Positions 11,071 to 21,690 are shown, numbered from the stretch's first letter. The stretch: 64,000 nucleotides of DNA from Diplolepis rosae (GCA_030998225.1 JAPYXD010000715.1:7630501-7694500); one strand, 5' to 3'. Numbers and translations: made by a program. Notes: generated by a model from the letters alone, not told the origin.

Positions 11071-11394
11071 AAATTATTTTTCTGTATTCCAAATTTTTTT
11101 CATGGAAGTTAATCTTTTCTCTTCCAAAATAACCCTACAATAATAATATTTCTATTCTTGAAAGCAAAATTATCTATTTTTGCCTGATGTCTAATTTTCG
11201 TGGATCAACTACCTTGATATGTAATATCGACGCGTTGATCATGGATCACGTGGTCCTCAAATCTTGCGAGGCAGGAATGTGCCCGGCATTTTAAGAGCCC
11301 TTGCGTATGTATGTTGATTGCTTACTTAACCTTATTTCCATTTCGATAATTTACAACCAATATCTTTTATTACATATAAGTAGCTAATATGGGT

Positions 11395-12205
11395 CATCAC
11401 TCCATGCATGGGATGGGAAATATTATCCGCCTAAATGAAGTCTACAAATTCTCAGTTAGACATTTTTTGACAAGATGTATATTTTATGTTTCAATTTCGA
11501 AAAATACGATTATAATTCAAAAATTCCATTTTATAAACAGAATATGTGAGATACGGAAAAAGCGTTATAATGCAAAATCGTTCACTTAAATGAACTCTAC
11601 GATTGTTTTTCCTCATTGAGATATTTGCAAAAAAATAAATTATTTTAAACGTGTAATTCATTAGAAAGTTACAGAAATGTATACAAAAAATCGAGCGCGA
11701 AGCGCGAGTGCCATGATGATAATATGTTCCTTGAGGCTCTACAAATTTGGAACACAACTTTTTTTCATGACATGTATATTTTTCTTTTAAATTTGAAAAA
11801 ATACTATTGAAAATCGAAAATTAAATTTTTTAACAATAATATGTGAAATACGCAAAAAACATAAGAATGTAAAATAGTTCATTTTAATAAGATTTACCAA
11901 GATATAACATATATTTATCATTTGAATTTCAAAAAAGACGATTAAAACTTTTAAAATTCAATTTTTAAACAAAATATGTGACATACGAAAAAAACGTTGG
12001 GATGTGAAATTATCCGCCTAAATGAAGTCTACAAATTCTCAGTGAGACATTTTTTGACAAGATGTATATTTTATGTTTCAATTTCAAAAAATACGATTAG
12101 AATTCAAAAATTCCATTTTGTAAACAGAATATGTGAGATACGGAAAAAGCGTTATAATGCAAAATCGTTCACTTAAATAAACTCTACGATTGTTTTATTC
12201 TTTTA
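11395..12205. repeat. Dispersed 143-bp-type repeat with a GCGAAGC block
   Basis: Two copies of the TATCCGCCTAAATGAAG phrase, near 11425 and 12010, flank a segment with ATCGAGCGCGAAGCGCGAG near 11690. The order of blocks matches that in 53700-54480, so this is a partial copy of the same large repeat. Confidence 0.65.
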
Positions 12206-12386
12206 ACTTATCTAGAAGATAATTTTAATAATTTATTAATTCAAATAAACAAATAGTTGCAATAAACATTTTCACCAGGTTCCTTAGTTACAAATTTACC
12301 AGACATTTTTGAGTAAGAGATACTCTCGATTTAAAATTTTTCTCCTGTAATGTACGTAGCCATCAAATGTACATATTTTATTTGTC

Positions 12387-13231
12387 AAATCCCGTGCAGG
12401 AATTGCCCCTTTTATTATCAAGTTCCGATCCGGGCCCGATCAGATTTTCCACATGTGGCCGCAGGAGGGCACATGGTGTGGCCCGGGTTGGAACCACATC
12501 GGATTACGATAGAAAAGATTATTTTCAAATTTTCTGTTGTGGGCCTGATATTGTAGTGACTATATTGATAATAAAATGCCAAAAGCAAAAAGTACATGGC
12601 GAATTCGGAAGCACAGAATCGTTGGTAAGATTTCTTATATCCGCATTATAGATCAAGCTAAGTTAATTCACTAGATTCGTTACATAAATCCTAACATTGT
12701 AATGAACTAGATTATTACTTGTAATATTTTTTTATAATCGGTAATTTTAAAAGAAAATTATAATTTTAAGTGTAGAACGTTATAGTGTTTCATTATTTTT
12801 TATATCGTATATTCAATTTTCCAAAGTGAATTTTTTAGAAAGAAAATGATTAATAATGTAATTTATTTTTAGATTCAGAAGAATCGAATAGTTCTACTGA
12901 CTACGAAAATGGGTTTGAAGATTATACTGTTTTTATACTTTTAATTATACTGTTGCATCACTAATCTGAATTAATGAAATACATTTTTTTGAACCAACTA
13001 TTTATTGTTATTAAACGAAAAGCCTTTAAATTTTACTATTTGTTAAAATACAAAATTAGAAGGGGCCATATCTGGACCAGATCGGGCCCCCATTTAACAA
13101 GTCCAGATCTGGGCCCGATCGGGTAGGGCGTTTCATTACTGGTCTGGCGCTAGACAGATTACCCTATTGGGGCCACATGTTTCCCGATCGGGGCCCGATC
13201 GGCGCCCCACCAAAATTTCTACACGGGATTT
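12387..13231. mobile_element. Inverted-repeat element with GGGCCCGATC motifs
   Basis: The termini AAATCCCGTGCAGGAATT and (other strand) AAATCCCGTGTAGAAATT are inverted repeats about 845 bp apart. Both subterminal regions carry GC-rich palindromic phrases such as GATCCGGGCCCGATC and GATCGGGGCCCGATCGG, at about 12425, 13080, 13105 and 13190, which stand out in AT-rich DNA. The middle (12650-13030) is AT-rich without a gene. The target duplication was not resolved. Confidence 0.65.
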
Positions 13232-13728
13232 TACAATTGCAGCACGAAATTAGCGTTTACACACAATATCGAGTGGTTCACGCTGGAACCTAAAGGAAAG
13301 TTTATTATCATATATTACAAATTTTTCTCCACACATGACTTTATAATGTTCTGTTTTATTCATTTCTGCATAAGAGATATATTTAATTATGAAAAGTTGT
13401 TGGTCAAGACATCAATGAAGACACAAAACTTATAACATTTTTTAGTTAGGATGAATATTTACTAATAATATTATATAATTAATTTAGATGAGTACAATAC
13501 ATACATTCGGAAAAATAGTTGGTTACTCCATCCAAAGTTTAGTTGGGTTAACCAAAAGATTTGCTTATTATACGGTTGTCAAATTTTTGATTGATTCAAC
13601 AAAAAAATTTGTTCTATGCAACCAAAGATGGTTTGTTTTATACTTATACTTTTTATACTTTTCTCACAGAATCTATTTACGCCTCATGTGGCTACGGATA
13701 AACCGGGAACTATCATCTGATTTTTCCA

Positions 13729-13867
13729 AATCATTTCAGTCGATTATGTCGATCATTAGAAGAGTGTATCACTATCAGTGACAACGGAACTTTACTATAT
13801 CGACCTTATCAACCTATGATTTAGAATTAATTTAACGTTATTTAAAACAAGATGGAATTTTTCAATA
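13729..13867 (+). repeat. Dispersed repeat, copy 1 of 2
   Basis: About 140 bp here, including AGAAGAGTGTATCA, CTACTATATCGACCTTATC-like and TGATTTAGAATTAATT phrases, matches 25986-26122 in the same orientation with scattered differences. No coding capacity is seen, and the unit is not identified. Confidence 0.6.
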
Positions 13868-14137
13868 TAAATTGAAAAAATTTCTTCAAAATAATGTATG
13901 TTCTCGTACAAAAGTATTCGTTCCTGCTATATTTCTGTCTTTATAATTTTTACCCGGCAAAAGTAGCATGAACTTTGCATGTTTATAAATTGAATTTGTT
14001 ACAATTTAAACTAGAAACTTTAAAAATGAGGAAACAATTATCAATTGAAATAATTTTAAAAAGTTCTGAAACTTTATTAATTCCATTTTATTTCATCCAA
14101 TAAAGTGTAGAGAGTTATCGATGGTACGATTTCTTAA

Positions 14138-14545
14138 GGTAGTACGAGCAGGGTACCAGGTAGGGATAGACTGCTGCGGGCGCGCGGTAAAGAAGGGAGG
14201 TTGATCACGTGACCCCATCTGTACGTATGGCAACCAAAGCCAACTAATTTTTCTAAAAAGCTGACCTTTTTTTTAAATAGCTTTTTAATAAGTCCGCGAC
14301 TACGGTTCTTTTTTTAATTTCTTCGTTAAGGTCTTAGCTTTAAATTAACTAGTTTTTTTTTCATTTTTATCGACAAATTTGGGCGAAAATTATTAAAACA
14401 TTTCATCTATCCACCACTTTGCCATAAGACCAATGTTTAATATGCTGACTTTTGAAGTCGATTATTTGTTTAAACAATCGGCCAACCCCCCTCAAATTTT
14501 AAAAAATTTGTTTAGTTAGTTTAGAGCTACCGTGCTCGTACTACC
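14138..14545. mobile_element. TTAA-flanked short element, GGTAGTACGAGCA termini
   Basis: The inverted termini GGTAGTACGAGCA and TGCTCGTACTACC are immediately flanked by TTAA on both sides (14134-14137 and 14546-14549). TTAA is the target of piggyBac-type and some other transposases. The element is 408 bp and has no coding capacity. Its first six bases match two other elements in this window (9934 and 42479). Confidence 0.75.
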
Positions 14546-14549
14546 TTAA

Positions 14550-15540
14550 TAGTCAAAATCGACTACCTTTGCCTGGTTATAGCGACTACGTTATCCTAGC
14601 TATGAGAACTCAACGTTTCAACCGCGACCAGGCATTCAGAATAAGGCTACCATGGCGATAAATCATGTTGCTATAGTCACACGCAAAAAAGGAATTTCTG
14701 AAAATCAGAAGATATTTAATTGAATTTTAGCAAGTAGCTTGCTGATTGGTGGCTTCGGGTAGATTTGCTGAATTTTAGCATATATGCTAATATAATGTCG
14801 AGTGCGTTCTAAATCCCCGCAAGTTATATTTAACAAATTAGATATTTTCATTTTAAAATTATACCTTGACTTGCTGAATTATAGTGAAAATTTCTGAATT
14901 GTAGCAGTAAACTTTTCGGATTTCAGAATGTCGCGCTCTGAGATTTAGAATTTTGGTCTTAATCTTAAAATATGGCTAATGATGTCGGGTAACTGTTTAT
15001 CATTTTCGCCGGCGGATTATTACATAATTTTATCCTTAAAAAACCTAATAACCTCCACTGGGGTTTGAATCTCGGATACTGACATGACACACTCGTATCT
15101 TAACCACTATACGCTAGTCTAAGCTTAGACTACTGGTTCACATAAAAGAATATAGTTTGCGGAAAATTTCAATGAGATTCACATTGAATTTTGGCTAGTG
15201 ATATGCTAAAAATTAGAAAATTCCTGCTGCTCTTAAACATTTTCATACATAAATAACAGTATGTCTTTTGCTTAACATTTCAATGAGATCCACACTGAAT
15301 TTTAGCAAGTGATATACTAAAAGATAAGACGTTTCAGCTAATTTCCAGCATCTTCGTTCACTGATTTTTAGCATCTTCATGTTTCTATAAAACAGAATAG
15401 AATTTGCTTGTTGACAGTAATATCCTACTAATTTACGGGATACCGTATATTTATTTTCAGCAAGTGGAATCTAGCAATGGACTTACTCGACTTTAGAAGA
15501 AGATTTTCTTTACCGGAGGATCACTAGCAGAGCCGTAGCA
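14550..15540. other. Repeat-rich stretch with GAATTTTAGCAAGTGATATGC phrases
   Basis: Several copies of a phrase like GAATTTTAGCAAGTGATA, followed by TGCTAAAA, occur at about 14720, 14770, 15190 and 15295, giving a loose local repeat family. It contains the tRNA-like segment noted separately. No protein-coding gene is recognised. Confidence 0.4.
15050..15127 (-). repeat. tRNA-like segment (SINE head or tRNA pseudogene)
   Basis: On the minus strand TAGCGTATAGTGGTTAAGAT resembles the A box of tRNA genes, and about 30 bases later GAGATTCAAACCCC resembles the B box (consensus GGTTCGANTCC). Spacing fits a tRNA body, but the T stem does not pair well and no good acceptor stem is seen. A tRNA-derived SINE head or a tRNA pseudogene is therefore more likely than a working tRNA. 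Confidence 0.4.
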
Positions 15541-15556
15541 AGGGTGTAGCGACTTA

Positions 15557-15910
15557 TTGATCCACGTGTTACATATAAAAAACTTATTTTTGTTTATATA
15601 CAGCATATTTGCGTATCCCAAGTCGAAGTTCTTGCCTTCTCTTTGCCCTCGCTACACTTTCTATTTCAAAAATCGAGTGTTTGGCGAGTGTGGAGCGAAC
15701 ATTATGTCTCAAATTCTCGAAAAAGTGAAGGTTAATAGTTTATATAGTAAGTTGAACGCGAAGAAGAACGACCACGAAGCAATAGTGAAAAGAGAGCAAA
15801 GTGATATTGAAAATTCTAATTCCAAGATCAGAAAATTTAGAAATCAAGAAGGTATAATTAATTATTTGGAGCAGATGTATATAGTTGCAACGAGTAATAT
15901 TCATGTATAA
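15557..15910 (+). CDS. Hypothetical small ORF, not recognised
   Basis: This is a 117-codon open frame. Its second half, from an internal ATG at about 15704 (MSQILEKVKVNSLYSKLNAK and onward), is rich in charged residues (Lys, Glu, Asn, Asp) and reads more like protein than the hydrophobic first half. There is no recognisable domain, signal peptide or neighbour that suggests a role. The ORF may be chance in a repeat-rich region. Confidence 0.15.
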   Translation: MIHVLHIKNLFLFIYSIFAYPKSKFLPSLCPRYTFYFKNRVFGECGANIMSQILEKVKVNSLYSKLNAKKNDHEAIVKREQSDIENSNSKIRKFRNQEGIINYLEQMYIVATSNIHV

Positions 15911-16740
15911 TCATGCATGCATGATTAAGTTATTTTATCAAAACCAGTAAGACTGGTGAGTTTTATTTTATTATAACCGAGTTTACTCAATTCAACTCTG
16001 TAAATCTGAATCAGTCAAAATCTACTGATTCTCAGTTAAATTTGACTAATTCAAATAGCTAAAAAGAGGCTACTGTGATTCAGTCACATAACAGTGATTT
16101 CTTGAGTGAAAATTAACTGATTTAACAATGAAAAAGCAAATCACTGATTCGATCAGTAAAAATTTTAATGATTCCACTTTAAAATTATTTTTAGACTTTC
16201 AAAATGAATTTTTTTAAATCTTATAGGTGTTTATTTTACGGAAAAATTGATTAAAATATCGTTTAAAGAAGTATTATTTCCATAACTAGATATCCCGTAA
16301 ATTTGAAATTGTCGTCTGCTTCGCGCCTCTTTTGCACGGAGTCGAGAGAAACACATTTCTTAATTTCGACTCGATAAACGACAGCCTGAAATCTAAAACT
16401 TGGAACAGTTGAAAACGTATGCATTTTTTTTAATACTTATGAATTATAAGTTTTCGGCAATGTAAAATTTGTGAATTGAGTCATTAATGCATCCAATTAA
16501 GACCTACTTAAAGCATTCTATAAGATGTGGTCTAAACGAATAATTACATTTCTCGTGAGTGCAATAATTCTCTCGTGAGAAAGTAATCAATTAGACTTAA
16601 TAGGTGAAAATTATACAAAAAAACTTCCAATTAGACATGGAATTAAAAAACCACAGAAAAAATATAACAAATGGCCCTGCTTCACAATAATTTGAAAAAA
16701 ATTATGTACCCGACTGAATTGCATTAAATAGATTTTATTT
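15911..16740. other. Decayed CTGATTCAGT-type repeat and AT-rich DNA
   Basis: Between about 15940 and 16190 the phrases CTGATTC, TCAGTAAAA and AATCAGT recur on both strands, resembling the interior of the inverted-repeat element at 36319-36790. This is probably a decayed relative. The remainder to 16740 shows no gene; a downstream exon of the TBC1D7-like gene was sought here and not found. Confidence 0.4.
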
Positions 16741-16755
16741 GAATAAAGAAATTAC

Positions 16756-17105
16756 CTGAATAGCTGAGATTCTACTTGATTATTCATATCAATTTTAGTT
16801 CGCTTATTTCGCAAAAGCCACATTTTTAGGAACAATTGCGAAGGTTTTGCTGACTTATCTACAAGTTTTGCATCCTTAAGTGCTTTTTGTAAATCCTCAA
16901 ATTCTGCCTTGCGTTGCTTCATCACAAATTCTTGACTTTCCTCATAAACGGGTATAACTCTGAGTAAGATTTTCCACAATAAATTCCTATGTATTGCTGG
17001 TACTGTGAATCGCAGGCAAAATTGTTTTAGTTTGCCTTTGTCGAAAGGGCGATCTTTCAGTAGTATTTCTAACGACTTTTTTTCTTCTACGCTTCGAAAT
17101 CCTAC
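16756..17105 (-). CDS. TBC1D7: TBC1D7-like protein, one internal exon
   Basis: TBC1D7 is the third subunit of the TSC1-TSC2 complex, which restrains Rheb and TORC1 growth signalling; it has a TBC (Rab-GAP-like) fold. The minus-strand exon reads VGFRSVEEKKSLEILLKDRP, then continues through LKQFCLRFTVPAIHRNLLWK, ILLRVIPVYEESQEFVMKQR and a KPSQLFLKMWLL segment. These align collinearly with my recollection of the N-terminal part of animal TBC1D7 (VGFRGVEEKKSLEILLKDD, LVWKVLLGILP, VYLRMYQLE). The exon starts after a pyrimidine-rich acceptor ending TACAG and ends at a donor AG|GTAATT; reading past the donor meets TAA at once, supporting a real intron. Flanking exons are not found in this window; introns are presumably long and filled with repeats. 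This is the only convincing host gene here. Confidence 0.82.
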
Positions 17106-18100
17106 CTGTATTTAGGATTAGAAAGAGAAAAAGTTATTTACTATTCAAACTCCACAATTTTTCAAACAACAATGTTTATATTGACACTTCTTTGGCGCGC
17201 AAAATTTGAATTAAAAAATGCATATATTCAAATCGCGGTAAAAAGAATTATATTGAAATATATTGACAAATTTTCATTCTAAATGAAATGAATGAATTAT
17301 TTGGTGCAATAATTTTTCGAATTTATTCCAGTTTGTATTTTATGATAATGTTCCTTGAAATCAGAATTAAAATAGATTGAAATCGAACTTTTACGTATAA
17401 AATCCCGATAAGAAAATTTTCTTTGAAAGATATTGAACATTTCCAATTCCTTTAAGTCTCCTTTCAATCCACCATTTTTGAATCTATGGGCAGAAATTGA
17501 AGAAGTTGATTTTTAATCCTTCCTAGTGATTTTCGAAGGTGTTAAGTATAACCGTAAATAAGAATAGAAGAAGTACTGCTAAGAAAAAACCAGAAAAGCT
17601 TAAAATTTATGAAATTCCATTAGATTGTGCATAAAACGACATAATTTTATCATTACACAATTAACTTGTATAAATTCTGTCATTAAGAAAACCATTAAAT
17701 TTTAAAAAATCTCCAAACAATATTTTATTGTATATATATGAAAAATAGTAAATCGTAACGACGTTCGAATCCTATTTCAGTTTCGCTTGAGATCGAGCAG
17801 AGGGCCCTAGAATAAGCCACCGGGTGCGTCCTCAAGTTACGTATGAGGAACCCTATACTGAGGGTTACTGCTAAATATGGATACAAAACTAAATGGTGCA
17901 TGGCACCAAGGAGTGGCGTTTCACACGGTGTCTCTAGGAAACAAGGTCACATCGTATCTGTATGTAAATGCGAATGTAAATCGAAGTCGTTTGTTGTTTG
18001 CAAAAAAACGTGTTGTACGATGAGAAACTGAGGTCCCTCTTTATCAAGAATTGCTGTTACAGAATCAATCATTAAATTTATGATTCAAATTACTGTTCGT
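17106..18100. other. Intronic or upstream DNA, no gene recognised
   Basis: On the minus strand this lies 5' of the TBC1D7-like exon and begins with a typical polypyrimidine tract and branch-like CTAAT. A 62-codon plus-strand frame at 17843-18031 is cysteine-rich near its end but matches nothing I know. No first exon for TBC1D7 was seen. Confidence 0.35.
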
Positions 18101-18359
18101 CGCTAGCCACTACTTTTTTCATCTTTCTGGTAATTTCTGAGAAATTAAAAAAAAAAATAATAAAAAAATAATAATAAAAATAGTAGTTTGGGAATACTTG
18201 TTATTCAACTTCCCTTATGAGTAAAATGTAATAATAAGTTTTGTAAAATGAAAATACTGGTTATAATATATTGTATACAAATACAACACAGTTTTTGAAT
18301 TATTCCACATTTTATGTTGCTGAAACTGCTAAAGGCTAAACTCACGAGAAAATTTCAAT

Positions 18360-18618
18360 TAGCTGATTGTATATAAAAATGACGATGGATGATAAAAACC
18401 GATCATATTTGCTATTTCGCGCCAAGCCCCGAATTCGCTTTTTTCTTCGCGGTGTGTGAAGAGAATAGTACATTGTTGACCGAGTGGGGGACTAGTCGAT
18501 TGCCCACTTGGTTAACAATGTACTATTAACCGCAAGTGCGCGCTGTTTCAATTTGTATACCTTGTTCTCGGTGTTTCCCTCTTGCCCTTTCCTCAGTGCG
18601 CGATCTCGATCGCAAATT
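18360..18618 (+). mobile_element. Downstream part of a 5' LTR (gypsy-type)
   Basis: This is inferred as the end of an LTR because a tRNA-Lys-type primer-binding site follows at once (18619). A TATATAAAAA-like box is seen near 18370 and CTCAGTGCG near 18592 resembles an arthropod initiator (TCAGT). The upstream LTR border was not resolved. The segment includes a 64-bp hairpin at 18464-18527. The plus orientation agrees with the RT fragment at 20699. Confidence 0.4.
18464..18527. repeat. Near-perfect hairpin
   Basis: AATAGTACATTGTTGACCGA and GGTTAACAATGTACTATT pair almost perfectly. The arms continue through GTGGG and CCCAC around a loop of about 14 bases. It lies within the presumed LTR and could fold in RNA as well as DNA. 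Confidence 0.8.
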
Positions 18619-18629
18619 TGGCGCCCAAC
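18619..18629 (+). promoter_or_regulatory. Retrotransposon primer-binding site, tRNA-Lys type
   Basis: TGGCGCCCAAC is complementary to the 3' end of tRNA-Lys (GTTGGGCG plus CCA). Such sites prime minus-strand synthesis in many gypsy-type elements. Only the first 11 bases match well; the rest (AGAAAAA) has diverged. It is followed by an A-rich stretch as in a retroelement leader. Confidence 0.6.
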
Positions 18630-18659
18630 AGAAAAAACTCACAATCACCTATTTTTCCT

Positions 18660-19320
18660 AATTTTAAAAATCCTCTGACTGAGAATAGCTAACACAAAAA
18701 TTATTTTTTCATGCTATGCAAAAATAAAAGAATAAAATATGAAGGAAATTGCCAAGTGACAAAGAAAGTAAAAAGTGAAAGAAAGGAACAGAATTAGTAA
18801 ACAGTGGTTATGTAAATAGTCGGACGTGAAAAGAAAGTGTGGAATACTTGTGGAAAATGTGATAAAGATAGGAATACCAAACAACCGAATAAGTAAATAG
18901 AATAACAAATGAAGAAAAATAAAAATCATGAATTTATGAATAAAGATAAACATAAAGATAATATGGAAGTGAATTGGGAATGGGAAATTTCGAAAAATAG
19001 ATTTTAAGAATTAAAAAGTGAAAACGAAAAAATAATGATAGATAATAGAAAAGAAATAGGATTATCAGAAGCCACTGAAGAAAGGCAAAAGAATACTTAT
19101 AGTAATGAAGAAGATAAGGAATATAACATTCGAAGTAGACTCGTTTATAGAAATAAATAATAAATTTTGGAAAGCAGGAATATTAATTGAAAATGAAGAA
19201 CAGAAAAGCGATAGGCTTCGAAGAGTTGGAGTGGTGATTCATGTCACACGCTCTTTTTCGACTCTCGTGAAGTATATTGGGGAGACCAGTACCGAAATGT
19301 GAAATCATATTAGGGTGATT
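18660..19320 (+). pseudogene. A-rich gag-region remnant of the gypsy-type element
   Basis: This stretch is strongly purine-rich on the plus strand and full of AAG and GAA codons, as expected for a lysine/glutamate-rich gag, but it is broken by many stops. A TCGKCDKD reading near 18850 vaguely recalls a zinc knuckle. Assignment rests mainly on its position between a primer site and a same-strand RT fragment, so it is inference. Confidence 0.3.
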
Positions 19321-19382
19321 TTAGGGTAACTGAATTTGGAAATTCTCTAATTTTTATTATAATTGGACCTTAGTATGAAATA

Positions 19383-20176
19383 GTATATTGTGTATCTAGG
19401 AGGTAAAGTAGGTCTTTTGGGACAAGGACTGAATACATCGGTCCTTGCCCCAAAGTGACCAACCTCCGTGGTGCACACGATATTTTTTGCAAAATACGTC
19501 CTAAAGAAGTATTTCGAGTGTCTGTAGAATGGTATTGAGAGTGTCCAATTACGACTCGGTGGAATAGTAACATGTTATAACAATAATATTGATAAATATG
19601 GGACGAAAGGTGGTGGAAAGGGCTGTAGGGGGGAGGGGCCTAGGGGCGGAGCCCCGGTGGGGGTGCAGGGGGCAAAGCGAAATTGGATTGAATTTAATAA
19701 TGTATAGAAAAGTATAAACTTTGGTTAGATTAATTAAATATTTTTCTGGAACGTAAAATGTTTTTTCTTCAAGTTTAAAAAATCTTAGGTACAATTTTTG
19801 GGGTATTCAGTATCTCAAGAAGCAAATTTGATTGAATTTAATAACGTATGGAAAAGTATAAACTTTGGATAGATTAATTAAGTATTAACACTGAGCCCAG
19901 AACGTGCGAGATGGCTCCCTGGTGAGCAATGAAGGAGTCACCTTAATCCCTGCTGTCGTCATCTTGCGGTCCTATCAAGTATTTGCTTGGGGGGAAATAT
20001 AATCCATTTTTCGCAACTGTGCAGAGGGCGTAAGGAACAAAAGTAGGACATTAGGAACGAAAGTAGGACTTAAGGAAGAAAACAGATACAATATGAACAT
20101 GCTGGTCGTAAATGCACAACTTTACAGCCACTCTACAGGGGCTCGAAGTACTACTTTAGTGCCTGTTTTGCAAAAA
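19383..20176. mobile_element. 0.8-kb element, left copy of an inverted pair
   Basis: This copy is about 794 bp and matches 24582-25375 in reverse orientation almost base for base, including a GC-rich GGGGCGGAGCCCCGG-type stretch near 19645. Within the copy, the segment near 19488-19560 (GCAAAATACGTCCTAAAGAA and onward) is itself an inverted relative of the far end (20085-20176), so the unit has subterminal inverted repeats. The open frames seen on the two copies are simply mirrors of each other and need not be coding. Confidence 0.7.
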
Positions 20177-20698
20177 ATACTTTTCACCTCGCTTGAACAG
20201 CTCCAAACAGCGCTATGAATCCCCGACGCATTGTTATTTTTGGTGGGGTGAGCAAACGCGGCACCCACTTCGAAAACAACTTACCCATCCCGAAAGATAC
20301 GTGCAAAATTGTGAACACACTACCTCCTGATATCTTTAATGTGTCAGCAATGTTTGATTAACACTCGAAACTCTTTTTTATACATTGTTTTGAAAATGAC
20401 AAAAGTTGCTTCACTAAAACCTCTATAACTTTTGAACTAAACGTCAGATTGTCATGAAATTTTGACACTTAACGTATGAAGGTTGGTACTATCCAGAAAT
20501 CATATGGTTTTGGCAACAGTGGTGCCATCTATATGTCAGACCGGGAACTTATTGAGTGATGTTTTATAATTGGTCGTAATATCATTCAGTTGGCGAAAGT
20601 CATAACTGATCGAAAAGGTATTAAGATTAATAAGTACGCACATACTTTTGTCCTAGGAAATATTACATTTTCCGAAAAAAAAATTGCTGTTGGTTTGA

Positions 20699-21127
20699 AT
20701 GATGACGTTTTGGCATGTAAACAAGCTGAAGATCTTTTTATTAAGATGTAAGCCGATGAAAACAAAGAGCACTTATATTACTTTAAGTATAAATTTGAAA
20801 AATAACAAACATATTTATATCATACCGCGACGTTTACCAATTCCGGAGCGTGAGATCGTAGAAATGCAGGTGGATGAATGGGTCAGGAACGGAATAGTTG
20901 AGCCATGCTCTTCTGAATTTGCGAGTTCTGTAGTGGAAACAAAAAGAAAAGACGATGCACTCCGTGTTTGCATTGATTATCGACGAAACAATTATGTCCT
21001 TGAAAAGGATAAATATCTGATTCCACTAATTGAAGATCAAATAGATGCCTTAAAATATTCAAAGATATTAAGTACTTTAGACTTAATAAATGGGTTTTTT
21101 TATGTCAGTGTTAAAACAGTCGTTTGT
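20699..21127 (+). pseudogene. Gypsy-type reverse transcriptase, N-terminal fragment
   Basis: This frame is a piece of Ty3/gypsy Pol, the reverse transcriptase that copies element RNA into DNA. It shows IIPRRLPIPEREIVEMQVDE, then WVRNGIVEPCSSEFASSVVE, RVCIDYRRNN, IPLIEDQIDAL and STLDLINGFF. These correspond to the first RT motifs; the Asp of TLDL is the first catalytic aspartate. The YxDD box, RNase H and integrase are absent because the frame ends at 21127 and a LINE-like segment follows. Upstream, 20600-20698 has further frames on the same strand broken by stops. It is inactive and probably belongs with the LTR and primer site at 18.4-18.6 kb. Retrotransposon family below the gypsy level is not assigned. 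Confidence 0.85.
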
Positions 21128-21135
21128 TAAAATGT

Positions 21136-21690
21136 CACTGGGAACTGAGATTACAACTCCAAGCTACGTCTGGAGAATGATGTCAGGAAGACAGTGACTG
21201 GAAATCGAGGCAAGGGCGAGAGCAAACAAGTATCTTATAAGAATGTGCGAATTGGATAATGAAAGATGGACGAAAATCTGCTTAAGGGAAGAGTTGGGGG
21301 AATAGTGAACATAAATTCTTCAAGGTGGGGCAAGGATTTTGAAAAAGCCTGTCGAGGGGATCAAAAGATAACGACAAAATGTCGGGTGGGGGGGGGGGGG
21401 GGGTGTCGTAGAGAAATCTAGAAAAAGGAATGGAGACGGTTTTTGAGCAGGGAAGCCAGAGGGATTGGGGAAAAATAGATAGAACGTATTGCAGTGGATA
21501 TAGAAGATGAAAGTAAAAATTGAGAAGGGAAGGGTGAAAGGTACAGGGAGTTAAGTGAGAGGGATAAGAGCAGTGAGCAAGGCTAAGATGTTGAAATGCT
21601 ATTTCACATGTGGAAATGCAAAGGGGCTAGGGATATATTGGAGGAAAAGTGGAACGATGGGTATGACAACTCGACAGAAAGGTCTGAAAC
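21136..21690 (+). pseudogene. LINE-type element, decayed C-terminal end
   Basis: In one plus frame the segment reads RANKYLIRMCELDNERWTKI followed by CLREELGGIVN and SSRWGKDFEKA, and further on MLFHMWKCKGARDILEEKW. This order (helical WxxICLREE-type block, then an H/C-rich EHxxWxCxxAR-type block) resembles the end of ORF2 in insect non-LTR retrotransposons. Stops and frame changes are frequent, and a 16-base G run lies between the blocks at 21388-21403. It directly follows the gypsy RT fragment, so one interrupted the other. No reverse transcriptase or endonuclease part is present. Confidence 0.45.

Larger units (their letters stand above)
9934..11213. mobile_element. Foldback element of the GGTAGT family, interrupted
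   Basis: The outer termini GGTAGTTTTCATCCACG (9934) and CGTGGATCAACTACC (ending 11213) are inverted repeats. The arms extend inward for several hundred bases and include an inverted pair around CTTCTTACCAAAT and its complement near 10125 and 10405. The flanks ATAA and TTGA look like a mutated TTAA target. The right arm is interrupted by another element (10451-11070). The core resembles that of 42479-43132. There is no coding capacity. Confidence 0.65.

Noticed and set aside
15050..15127. Functional tRNA gene
   Set aside because: T stem and acceptor stem do not pair properly; kept only as tRNA-like.
18714..18953. Hydrophobic minus-strand ORF resembling a membrane protein
   Set aside because: It is the complement of a purine-rich (Lys/Glu codon) stretch after a retroelement primer site; hydrophobic composition follows from base bias.
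19370..19794. Minus-strand frames at 19.4-19.8 kb identical to plus-strand frames at 25.0-25.4 kb
   Set aside because: They mirror each other because the DNA is an inverted repeat; no recognisable protein motifs, so not called as genes.
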